Notes under the pieces: model-generated
Databases searched by the model: none
Seen by the model: the letters and a program-made list of their open reading frames with translations, nothing else
What the model was told of the DNA's origin: nothing
Assembly (NCBI RefSeq): GCF_000203815.1
Contig: NW_004457735.1
Coordinates: 620,001-684,000 of the forward strand
DNA: 64,000 nt
DNA from: Cavenderia fasciculata
Taxonomy: Eukaryota > Evosea > Eumycetozoa > Acytosteliales > Cavenderiaceae
Reading direction: 5' to 3'
Part shown: positions 54,952-64,000 of the stretch, in pieces
Layout: each line of letters starts with the position of its first letter
How positions within the stretch are numbered: the first letter of the stretch is position 1
Position numbers and translations under genes: made by a program

Positions 54952-56034
54952 TCAGCCAAGTGAAGTGTGTCTGTGCTGTGCGATATATATATACATACAA
55001 ATATCATAAAACGCAATCCTAGCATTTTGATTTTTTAGCTGGCTACAATTGATGTAATCATATATCAATATTTTACCTCCATTCTTTAGACTTTTCGAGA
55101 GGGTGGATATGATTTCAATTGCTTTGGTGTCGTCCTGGTTGTGCAATACATTCTTGAGGATGTAGCAATCGGCGATAGGAACCTTTTTAAAAAAATCACC
55201 TGCTACACATTCAAATCTCTTGTCCTCCACCATTGTATGTTGTAGTTTTTGATTCACTCTATTTATAACATTGGGTAAATCAAAATTAATCCCCTTTTTC
55301 AATATTGTTGTAATATTTGTTGTAATATTTGTTGTTGTTGTTGTTATTGTTGTTGGGTATCGTTGTAATATTTGTTTAATTAAGCTAAAAATGAATCCAT
55401 TAATAATTAATATTGTTTTGATTTTTTGATTATATTTAAATTTTGTTTTTTTGTGTATTTTTGATTTGATTTTCCTTTTAACTGAATTATAATATTACCT
55501 TCCTTCAGAACCACCAACATCAACTATTGTTTCAAAATTCTTGAAATCATACATATCAATTAAAAAGGGACAAACATTTTTTGTAATGTTGGACATTGTC
55601 TGGCTAAAGTCCATGTTTTCTTGAAGGTTTTTGGGGTCTTCCAAATACTCCCAATAGGTTGGGTAACCAAGAGATTCGGTGTGGTCTGAATGACCAGTCT
55701 TGATGGTTTCGGATAGTGTGTCCCACGAGCGATACTGTCCATTCGATGCACGACACTTAACCATCGATGAAACATTTGGGTCACACAAGGCAAAAGAAAG
55801 GGTTGTGTGTGAAAACAGACCATCTACAACTTCATCCTCGTGGAAAAATCCCAGGTAGGTCAGTGCACGCATAAATCGGTACAATATGTTTCTATCAATC
55901 CTACACCTCTGTGCCAGCGTTGCAATGTCACACTTTTCATTCTTTTCAATCAGATTGGCCAATCCAATCTCAACGGCTACCAATATACATTTGGTTGTAC
56001 AATAACCATCAATTAAACTTCGGATTTCTTGCAT
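54952..56034 (-). CDS. SAM-dependent O-methyltransferase (COMT type), shortened at the C-terminus
   Basis: Exons 56034-55499 and 55384-54952 give 322 residues. The N-terminal dimerisation domain (SLIDGYCTTKCILVAVEIGL) and winged-helix part lead to the SAM motif FETIVDVGGSEG. The intron splits a Ser codon just after it. The catalytic region ILKNVLHNQDDTKAIEIIST holds the general-base His, and NGGKILIYDYI follows. Family members normally continue about 40-50 residues after the FYDI segment with a GGKERT-type motif and an AGF ending. Here FYDIC runs straight into MYIYIAQHRHTSLG and a stop. So the copy is truncated, or a last exon was lost. It may be inactive, because the missing end closes over the substrate. 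Dictyostelids use such enzymes in polyketide signal synthesis (for example DIF-1). Confidence 0.8.
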
Positions 56035-56276
56035 TTGTTAAGTTAGCTAAAAGTAATTGTACTTATAAAATTTAATATATTTTTAAAATTAGTCACGTGG
56101 ATTAAATGATATTATTATTATTATTGTTGTTGTTTTTATGGATATATATAATGGGTATATGCGTAACTAGAAATACGGATTACACGTGCATGTAGTATAT
56201 ATACCATCTTTTTTTCCAAAACTTGTATAGATTTACTTTTTGTAACAATGGGCGTCTAATATAATTTAAAATGTAG

Positions 56277-56435
56277 TTCTTTGAATTACCAATGGTGATG
56301 AAAGATATAATATCTCAAAGAGGTGGTAATAATTTAAATACTTTGAGGTTTATGGGGAGAATAGAATTTATGCACTATCCAATATTAAAAAGGAAATATA
56401 TCCAACCTCGGGCAATTGACCTCTTTATAGGGTAG
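56277..56435 (+). pseudogene. Orphan exon-like frame (52 codons)
   Basis: An AG (AAAATGTAG) precedes an open, balanced frame: FFELPMVMKDIISQRGGNNL, then NTLRFMGRIEFMHYPILKRK and a stop after DLFIG. The residue mix is that of a real dictyostelid protein rather than spacer. There is no start codon context and no matching exon either side, so it may be a leftover of a deleted gene. Its LPMVMKDII opening recalls an F-box-type helix, but this is weak. Confidence 0.3.
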
Positions 56436-56814
56436 GGTGTTTGGAAAGGGGTGTGTTAACCGCCGACTGCCAGTCCTATAAATAAAGAAGTGACAGATAG
56501 ATAGATAGATATTGGAGAGATGGCAATGACGATGGGGGGACTGGGATTAGGTGAGGAGGCAGATTCAATATAAATGGATCTATCTGTCGGTGTCAACTAT
56601 TGCATATAATTTTAAAAACTATAGTATAATTTGCAAAAATTGAAATTGAAATTACAACCAATCCTTGATATTCTCTCTCTTTTCTATTCCATTTCCAAAA
56701 GGGATTCTAGATATTTATATATTTATATAAATATAAATCATTGGTGAAGTGAAATATATTTCGTTGGATATTATGATTGGTTGGATTATAAATGATATTT
56801 ATATTTTTGATGAT

Positions 56815-56830
56815 GGTGTGATATCACACC
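56815..56830. repeat. 16-base perfect palindrome
   Basis: GGTGTGATATCACACC reads the same on both strands. It could be a dimeric factor binding site. Nothing nearby tells which gene it would serve, since the closest start is about 2.8 kb away. Confidence 0.4.
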
Positions 56831-57937
56831 TCGCCACTCACTACTTGGTTAGTCTGTCTTTTTAAAAATAATAATAATAATAATAATAAATAATATTGAA
56901 ATATCCTATCCCATATCATATCATATCATATGATATATATGAGGAGTGAAGTTGATTAAAAAATTATTAGTTTACCAACTAGAGTGTTACCAATTGGTGT
57001 AAAAGTATTGTTGTGTAGTTCTGTCGTAGTAGTGGTTATATATAAGGTTCCAATTAGTTTCCAACGAAAACTATTGGTATCTCTATCTATCTATCTATCT
57101 ATCTGTCTATCTACCTACCCCATTGTACAATTATACATCTTTTCGATAAGTCTCTATTCCAAGTACTTTTAATGACGAATCGATAGATCTAAAATGACTG
57201 ACCCGTCCGTACAGACCTTCCTTTTTGTAATTCACAATGGTAGAGTGAATATTAAAAGGACATCCATTGTTTAAAAAATGAATGAATGAATGAATATAAT
57301 ATATTATAATACATTGTTATTATTTAAAAGATAATTATTGTAAACCTAATAGATTGTTTTCTAAATAGATCTATCAACTCATTACCATAAATCTATCATT
57401 CATTCGTTTCGTTGCCTTTTGATCTCTTTAAAGTGTAATTGAATGGGATAGAGAGAGAGAGAGAGACAATAAGAATCTTATCTATCGCTACTACTACTAA
57501 GTAATGAATGAATGTTGAACCATCTTGTTAACACTTTGAATGAGCAAAATGACATAATATGAAACACAAGTACACTTTCGAGTATGGTGGGACATCTTTC
57601 TTTTTTTTTTATCCTTTTATTTCTCTTTTTCCAAAACTATTAATAGTTAGATACATATATTTCCATTACTTTTGTTGGCGTCAATTAATTAAATTTAACT
57701 ATAATTCTGTGTTGTGTGAATTGGGAATGGAAAATAAAATAAAAATCTACAACTATATTGCTATTTGTGCTATTTGCTACTATTATTACTAATTTAAACT
57801 TTCTTTCTTTCTTTCTTTTTGAACACCATGAATTGGTTTTGATTTATATCAAGAAGTACCAAAAATGATTATTCTCTCTATTTTTTCTTATCTATATTTG
57901 TTTTTTTTCTTTCTTTTTTTTTCTACATTAATGTTTT

Positions 57938-59593
57938 CTACAACATATGATATTCTGATTCGAAATCGATTTCCTCTGATGTTTCATCTTCTTCATCAAA
58001 AGAGATGTCATCTTTTTGATAGTTGGGTGCTTTCTCTTGTATGTTGTATAATGGGAACTCACTAGATGATTCCAGTTTTTTTGATCTTTCCAAAAAATCA
58101 AGAAATGATTCTTTTGTACTGCAAAAGAATGGGATTACCAACGAAGGATCAACTTCTGATATATTTGCTTTCTTTGGTATATTACAAAAATAAGACTAAA
58201 TATAGAGAAAGAAAGAGAGAGAGAATGATTATTATTATTATTTGTTTTGTTTGTTGTCTTGGTCTTTTTTTTTTTGTTTTTGTTTGTCCAACAACATACT
58301 GATAAAGAAAAATCTGAATCAGATTCAATTGAATTTTGAACTGTATGAGGATCCAAATAGAAAAGGTTATCATCTTGAGAGGCTATAAAGTAGAGTGAAG
58401 CACGAGGCTTGCCACCTACAATTCCCAAGTTTTGAGGGAACGTGTAAATATCCAAAAGAGGACGATAATATATCTCATTGATAGTGTCTATTCCCAATTT
58501 AGTTGGAATTAAAATGAGAAGAGGCATCCAACTACCATCACTCCTAAGAGCAATCTCCAACAATTGGTCTATATACAATGATCCATCATCTGAAACATAT
58601 ACAGATAGGTTACATTGATTATCTCCCTTTTTCTTCTTTCCTTCTTTCTCCTCATCGCTGCTATCCTCTTCACTAGTACCATTTAAATGATTATCATATT
58701 TATAAACCAATGCTCTAAATAAATAAATAAAAAAGAAAAATATTAATAATCCCTTTTGACCAAATAAATATATATCTTTCTTTTTACCTTATAGCATTTG
58801 AAATATTTGAAGGTGCAAACCATTCACCGATACTCTTTCCAAGATGATTTCGGCCATGTAAAGCAATATTATGAATTGAAAAGGGTGCAGATGGTCTATC
58901 CAAAAATAATCTTACAACCTTGTAAAAGTCTTCTGGGTATTCTCCATTTTGTGGTTTCTTCCAATCTAAATTAATAAATTAGTATTTGTCGTTGGTTGAT
59001 TTGAGTTGTGTTGATGTATGTACATACCCTTTCCAATTGGACTATTTAACAACAATACATTTGCCAACAACATTTGGCCTGATCTCAACATACATCCCCA
59101 TCCACAATCATTCTCGAATAAAGAGTCTCCAATACATTCAAACCCCTGTCTATAGGAGCACCAAAGTTTGTTTGAAAAGTCCTCTAAAAATTCTTCAATA
59201 AATTGATTATGATTCTGACTATTGTTATTATTATTATTATTACTATTACTATTTACACTACTATTACTATTATTATCATCATTTACAATACTATTACTAT
59301 TATTACCACTACTCTCTGATGCCATTTCAGATGCATCATCCTGTTGTTCATCTTTTGGTATATCTGGTGGTTTATACTCCTTGCCATACATCCGTATTGG
59401 AGAGTTTGAGAATTGAGGTAATGAATCTATAATAATATCATAGAATAGGAATAGAACAGAATAGGGATAGGAGAGGAAGGGAAGTATTATTAGTTTCTAT
59501 TGATCTATCAATATAAATAACAACTATTATGTGCGTTGGTTGGTTGGTTGTTAACTTACTTCCACTACCTCTGAATATGTATAGACAGTTCAT
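57938..59593 (-). CDS. atg4: Cysteine protease ATG4 (autophagy)
   Basis: Five exons, 59593-59560, 59426-59028, 58965-58788, 58714-58300 and 58195-57938, give 427 residues with all phases consistent. The start MNCLYIFRGSGNSLP lies in a 34-base first exon. An Asn/Ser run precedes the protease domain. The catalytic Cys123 sits in DCGWGCMLRSGQM, and the Asp-His pair is in LFYLDPHTVQ. GIVGGKPRASLYFIASQDDN is the typical segment before it. ATG4 trims the C-terminus of ATG8 to expose Gly for lipid attachment and later frees ATG8 from membranes. The acidic tail after the last conserved part (SFDEEDETSEEIDFESEYHM) resembles the LIR-bearing tails of ATG4 proteins, with a possible LIR around the final Tyr. 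Confidence 0.94.
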
Positions 59594-60407
59594 TATAAAA
59601 TTAGATAGAGATGATATGATGGAAACTAAATTCTAAGGTGTTGTCCCGACAGTCGACCAACACCACTCCTTTCCAAACTCTGCAAAGCAACAATAAACTA
59701 ACCTCCAAATATAAATACTAATAATGCTTCTTCTCTCTCTCTCTCTCTCTCTCACCCAACTAACTCTATCTATCTGTTTGCAATATGATAATACTCCAAC
59801 CAACCTCTATACCCAATGTTACAATTGTTGTTGTTGTTGTTGTTAATTAATCAAATCCAATCAACATATATATATATATATCTATCTGTTTTTAAATCTA
59901 TCTTTTCTTCTTCTTCTTCTTTGTAGAATAAGAATATTATTATCTTTATATTTATATATTATTAGTAGTAATAGCGTAAGTAGAAGTAGTGTATGTTGTA
60001 GTGTTTGTTTTACCCATTTCTTTGGTTCTCAATTTTTTGAAAATTAATTTAAATAAATAAAATCAAATAATTTATAATTTGAATACAACTCAACACAGAG
60101 AGTGATGAAGAAGAGTAGTTAGTAGGATAACCAACTACAAACAAATATATTTTAATGAATGTGTTATCTGATCAGATATTGATAGACAACTATCTTTGCA
60201 CCCTGATGATGATCATTAATCATTGCTTTATTCAAAGGATGGGATGACGGTTTGATGTGGTGGACTTTTTCACAAAGCAAGATCATCGAAAAGTTCAATT
60301 TAAAAGACATTACCTGATTCACTCATTCATTCATTTGAAATCATTCATTCATATTTATATCTATATATATATTATATTGTACATACATACATACAAGTCA
60401 AGACACC
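59594..60407. other. Divergent promoter spacer
   Basis: 814 bp between ATG4 (minus) and the next gene (plus). It has a CT run at 59,733-59,754, GTT repeats near 59,827-59,842 and a TA run near 59,868-59,882. A 9-bp hairpin with one bulge (GGTGTTGTC / GACCAACACC, 59637-59664) lies about 45 nt upstream of the ATG4 start. No gene. Confidence 0.6.
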
Positions 60408-61574
60408 ATGATGCTAACTAGGAGATTAATGATAGCACCAAGATCTATCTTGGCAAACTATAGCTCTGTAAAATATAATAATAATAATCATCATTCAACA
60501 ACTTCATTTCAATATAATAATAAGAATCAACAACATAATAATATATCATACTATGCAACTAGTACTAGTACTAGTACAACAACAAAGAAAGATGGAATGT
60601 TTGAAAACTTGGACTCTAAACAATCGATGATTAAAGAGGTAGAGAACCCTTCAGAGGGAGACTTGTACAATTTGCGATTCCAAAACATCTTGCACTTTAT
60701 GGAAAAGGTGTCGGCCGGTATGACAGAGGAAGAGATCAAGACGGTGTTTCCCGAGTTTACAATGAAGCAGAGCAAGGTGTTGTCGCAGCCACAACCACTC
60801 GATTGGCTGTCGGACGAGTTGCAAAGTGCCATCACGAACCGTGACTATGCCAAACTCAACCCCTACCACTACATATGGCCCGCATCATCAATCTTGACCA
60901 AACTGCGAGTACGATGGTCAACATGGCGTGAGATCATAGCATTGGATCGCTCCAAACTCGAAAAGAAACTGATTGCAGAGTTTCACAAATTCTGGTCGAC
61001 CGTAGAGAACTGTGATCAGGCCAAACTCGAAGAGTATAGAAAGAACGGTACACAATTCCCAATTGAAAAGTTTAGAGACCTCTTTCACACTTTTAAAAAG
61101 GAGGGTATTGACTATGAGTTTGTCTATGAGGATGTACAAGTCATCTTTTCAGAGAACCGTGTCACTATCCCCTATGTCACTGTCAAGGCACATTATTTTG
61201 TCAAGGCGTCGTTCCGTGTACCCGGTGGTGGTGTTGGTATGGACAAGTCTATCCCCGTCAACTTTTACGTACCCATTCATTGGGGTGCTATCCTTCCCGC
61301 CTATGAGTCGCCCGAAAGCGCACCCGAAGAAATCGACTTTGACAAAGTACTCGAATGGAAACCAATGAAACTACCAATGGTCGGTAAAATCGATGAACTA
61401 GCAGCCGAGAAACGTCAACTCTTCCAAGACTACACCGAACAGTATTTTGAACAAGTTCGTTCCAATCTCGATATTTATCTTGCCAAAAAGTATGATCCCA
61501 AAACAACATCAACAACAGATCAACCACAACAACAACAAGATAAAGATAAATCATCATCTAAATCAAAAAAGTAA
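60408..61574 (+). CDS. Unknown protein with mitochondrial presequence, 388 residues
   Basis: Single exon. The start MMLTRRLMIAPRSILANYSS is basic and free of acidic residues, a typical matrix-targeting sequence, followed by an Asn/Ser/Thr linker to about residue 62. The mature part is charged and well-formed: RFQNILHFMEKVSAGMTEEE, LNPYHYIWPASSILTKLRVR, FHKFWSTVENCDQAKLEEYR and VKASFRVPGGGVGMDKSIPV. The C-terminus is a Gln/Lys/Ser-rich tail. I do not recognise the family. The central region of alternating strands (VQVIFSENRVTIPYVTVKAH) may be a small beta sheet. It could be a mitochondrial ribosome- or import-associated protein, but that is only a guess from location. Confidence 0.85.
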   Translation: MMLTRRLMIAPRSILANYSSVKYNNNNHHSTTSFQYNNKNQQHNNISYYATSTSTSTTTKKDGMFENLDSKQSMIKEVENPSEGDLYNLRFQNILHFMEKVSAGMTEEEIKTVFPEFTMKQSKVLSQPQPLDWLSDELQSAITNRDYAKLNPYHYIWPASSILTKLRVRWSTWREIIALDRSKLEKKLIAEFHKFWSTVENCDQAKLEEYRKNGTQFPIEKFRDLFHTFKKEGIDYEFVYEDVQVIFSENRVTIPYVTVKAHYFVKASFRVPGGGVGMDKSIPVNFYVPIHWGAILPAYESPESAPEEIDFDKVLEWKPMKLPMVGKIDELAAEKRQLFQDYTEQYFEQVRSNLDIYLAKKYDPKTTSTTDQPQQQQDKDKSSSKSKK

Positions 61575-61947
61575 ATAATAATATAAACAAACACATAAAT
61601 AATAGTAATCAAAACAAATAGTTATACTATAGTGCAGGCCATTATTCAGTCGTGTTTTGCAAAGATGGTTTTGAAGTTTTCATTATTTCGAATTTTTTGA
61701 ATTTTTTTTTTTTTGGGTTGTCTGCTGGCTCGCTGAGCAACCACAAAACCGATTCATGCTCATCTGATGACGTTTATCCTTTGATCTGTATGTGTATACA
61801 TATTACCCCCTTTTATCTCTATCTCTCTATCTCTATATCTACTCACCACAAACATGATCTAACATCTTTTATACAATATATGTACTTCTTTACATTTACT
61901 ACAAATTAGACTAAATATCTTTAAATCGAAAGTACCTAAAACACAAG
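61575..61947. other. Spacer / promoter of ribosomal P0
   Basis: 373 bp. A slightly more balanced part lies at 61,630-61,780, followed by CT-rich repeats up to 61,850, a pattern expected for the promoter and leader of a highly expressed ribosomal gene. No other feature. Confidence 0.6.
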
Positions 61948-62871
61948 ATGTCCGGGGGAGCTAGTAAGAGAAAATCCAACTTTATGGAAAAAGCCACCAA
62001 GCTTTTCTCCACCTACAACAAGATGATCATTGCTCACGCTGATTTTGTCGGATCCAACCAACTCCAAAAGATCCGTGTTGCTCTCCGTGGCAAGGGTGCC
62101 ATGTTGATGGGTAAGAAGACCCTCGTCCGTAAGTGTGTCAAGTCTGTCATGGAATCCAAGCCAGAGCTCGAATCTTTGATCCCACATCTCAAGTCCAACA
62201 CTGCCGTCATCTTTGCCAAGGACTCCCTCAGTGAAATCAAGGAGATCATCAAGAAGATCCGTGTCGGTGCCCCAGCCAAGGCTGGTGTTATCGCCCCACA
62301 AGACGTCCACGTCCCAAAGGGTCCAACCGGTCTCGAACCAACCCAAGTCAACTTCTTGCAAGAGCTCAAGATCGCCACCAAGATCAACAGAGGTCAAATC
62401 GATATTGAATCTGACATCCATCTCATCAAGACTGGTCAAAAGGTCGGTGCCTCCGAAGCCACCCTCCTCCAAAAGCTCAACATCAAGCCATTCACCTACG
62501 GTCTTGAGCCATTGATCGTCTACGACGAAGGAGCCTGTTACTCCCCATCCATCTCTGAAGAGGATCTCATCACCAAGTTCAAGTCTGGTGTTGCCAACAT
62601 TGCCGGTATCTCCCTCGCCATCGGATACCCAACCGTTGCCTCTGTCCCACACTCTGTCATGGACGCCTACAAGTCGCTCCTTGCTATTGCTCTCACCACC
62701 GAGATCACCTTCCCAGCTGCCGACAAGTTCAAGGCTGCTCTCTCTGCCGCCCCAGTTGCTGCCGCTCCAGTCGCTGCTGCCCCAGCCGCCGCCTCTGCCC
62801 CAGCCGCCAAGGTCAAGGAAGAACCAAAGGAAGAGTCTGATGACGATATGGGTATGGGTCTCTTTGACTAA
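61948..62871 (+). CDS. rplP0: 60S acidic ribosomal protein P0
   Basis: Single exon, 307 residues. The N-terminal RNA-binding domain (SGGASKRKSNFMEKATKLFS, then RGKGAMLMGKKTLVRKCVKS) is followed by the segment GLEPTQVNFLQELKIATKIN and an Ala/Pro hinge. It ends with the P-protein tail EESDDDMGMGLFD, the docking site for GTPase translation factors. P0 anchors P1/P2 dimers in the ribosomal stalk. Codon use is strongly biased to C-ending codons, as expected for a very highly expressed gene. Confidence 0.97.
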   Translation: MSGGASKRKSNFMEKATKLFSTYNKMIIAHADFVGSNQLQKIRVALRGKGAMLMGKKTLVRKCVKSVMESKPELESLIPHLKSNTAVIFAKDSLSEIKEIIKKIRVGAPAKAGVIAPQDVHVPKGPTGLEPTQVNFLQELKIATKINRGQIDIESDIHLIKTGQKVGASEATLLQKLNIKPFTYGLEPLIVYDEGACYSPSISEEDLITKFKSGVANIAGISLAIGYPTVASVPHSVMDAYKSLLAIALTTEITFPAADKFKAALSAAPVAAAPVAAAPAAASAPAAKVKEEPKEESDDDMGMGLFD

Positions 62872-63111
62872 ACCAATCAAAAATGATATACATTTAAAAT
62901 AAAAAGTTTAAAATAATATCAAAATCAAAAACAAACCAAGTATTTATATCTTTATTTGGGATTTACTTTTTAATTAACTTTTTAATTTACAAAACTTTGA
63001 ATTTGACTTGTGTCATTTTAAAATCGCTCATCATTTTTCATTTGCATTTTGTTTGTTTGTTTGTATTATATATGTATATATAGTTGTGTATATGTATGTA
63101 ATATATAAAGA

Positions 63112-64000
63112 ATGCAAACACAAACAACATTTAGAAGATTTGGTGTTGAAGTATATATAGAAAAGAAGAAAAGGATTGGTTATGAAGATGGTTTAACTAC
63201 AACAACAACAGATGGTGATGATAGTACAACTGCTACTTTAGATGGTGGTTCGAGTGATCCTCAGTCATCAGTTGAACAAGAACCTGGTACAGTGATTGTT
63301 AATACAAAAGGGTTTAGATTATCGGTGAACCCATTCTTCTTTAAGAATAGAGTTGATTTCCAACAACTGACAAGTCCAAAGGTTATATCAGCTGCCAATA
63401 CAACAAATACTGCTACCTCATCGACTCCACAAACATTTATATTGACTGAAGATGCTGGTATACCTAAACCTCTCAATGATACAATATTTGATATCTTTTC
63501 AAGAGCTCAACATCTATCTTCACTACAACATGAAAACTTGTGTCAATTTATTACTGCTCAACCTTCTCAAAAACATCATGGTATGTAACTAACTATACAT
63601 TCATTAAATATATTCTTTACTAATTACATTATATACATCACGTTTAGATCAAATGTTGGTAGTATCAGAGGATTATCAAAATTCTTTAAAATCTGTAATA
63701 GATAATTGTATAAAGTATGTTTGTATATATATATACAATCAAAATGATTAAAAAAGTATAGTTTTACTTATTTACATTCTTTTCAAATTGAAAGAGAGAA
63801 AAAATATATAGAATCAAATCAATTGGGATTGTATTGTTATCAAATATTAAAAGCATTAAGTTATTTACATAGTAATAGAATTACTCATCGTAATCTATCA
63901 ATTGAAAATATTAAATTAAATCAAGAGGTAAATATGATCTATTACTTGTCTTGCCTTGGTTATTAACATTTCTCTTTTATTTTCTTTTAGAACCATGTTA
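63112..64000 (+). CDS. TBCK-like protein (N-terminal pseudokinase; runs off the right edge)
   Basis: Exons 63112-63580, 63648-63714, 63795-63927 and 63991 to beyond 64000 fit by phase. The visible protein reads a short strand region, an acidic Thr/Asp linker, then PLNDTIFDIFSRAQHLSSLQ and HENLCQFITAQ, which resemble TBCK's [20 protein letters not shown] and PRLCQYVDI. The expected catalytic loop is HRNLSIENIKL, lacking the HRD Asp, as TBCK does (HRALSPHNILL). TBCK joins a pseudokinase to a TBC Rab-GAP domain and a rhodanese domain, and works in the FERRY complex and mTOR-linked growth. Only the kinase part lies in the window, so the family call depends on this resemblance. Confidence 0.65.

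Larger units (their letters stand above)
56035..57937. other. Long spacer, 1.9 kb
   Basis: AT-rich with CTAT and GATA repeats (56,497-56,512 and 57,083-57,113), TGAATGAATGAATG at 57,281-57,294 and a GA run near 57,451-57,468. It contains the orphan frame at 56277-56435 and a 16-base palindrome at 56815-56830. Otherwise no gene seen. Confidence 0.55.

Noticed and set aside
61936-62880. A 314-codon minus-strand frame opposite ribosomal P0
   Set aside because: A mirror effect of strong codon bias in P0. Its Gly/Asp/Leu/Trp-rich composition is typical of antisense shadows.
1-64000. Search for transposons, virus-like elements, CRISPR arrays and rRNA or tRNA genes
   Set aside because: No transposase, integrase, reverse transcriptase or capsid-like frame, no long terminal or direct repeats, and no tRNA fold was found by eye. 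Absence is only as good as a reading without search tools.

Overview
The window comes from a dictyostelid social amoeba. The spacers are very AT-rich. Introns are short (about 60-150 nt) and usually open GTATG or GTAAG. Proteins carry Asn, Gln, Ser and Thr homopolymers. Several genes point to amoebozoans: an AprA/PqaA-family secreted protein, a HIRA with low-complexity inserts, and a GT17 enzyme. I cannot name the species. A group such as Cavenderia or Heterostelium is a guess, because coding regions here are more GC-rich than in Dictyostelium discoideum.

Layout. 1-13 kb: a FANCB-like gene (cut by the left edge), a small unknown gene, a GT17 N-glycan branching enzyme, a GT8 glycogenin-type transferase, TFIIF-beta, and a large, unusually GC-rich gene for a probable mitochondrial protein. 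13-23 kb: a Cys/His-repeat protein with a basic histone-H1-like tail, a GC-raised non-coding block with a perfect hairpin, HIRA, a Tom40/VDAC-type barrel protein, and phosphoglucomutase. 23-30 kb: a tandem, same-strand array of four F-box-like/LRR paralogues, two intact and two decayed. 30-42 kb: PurH, a short Asn-rich protein, a second perfect hairpin, a CLC chloride channel/transporter, a divergent PP2A B55-type subunit, an unknown gene and a patatin-like lipase. 42.6-46.7 kb: a tandem, same-strand array of five copies of a family I do not recognise. Four of the copies start with a first coding exon of only four bases (ATGG). 47-64 kb: an AGC kinase, an AprA homologue, a 2.3 kb spacer with hairpins, a C-terminally shortened O-methyltransferase, ATG4, an unknown mitochondrial protein, ribosomal P0 and the start of a TBCK-like pseudokinase gene.

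Most genes are single-copy housekeeping functions (transcription, chromatin, purine synthesis, autophagy, mitochondrial import, translation) with no operon-like logic. The two tandem arrays are the fast-evolving parts. The best candidate for something undescribed is the 42.6-46.7 kb family, with its conserved domain, swapped N-termini (one copy gains a membrane anchor) and four-base first exons. Next are two 79-nt perfect-stem hairpins, about 18 kb apart, that lie in spacers and share no sequence.

I saw no tRNA, rRNA, CRISPR array or recognisable transposon or virus-like element. Exon boundaries were placed by hand from GT/AG sites and reading phase and have no transcript support.
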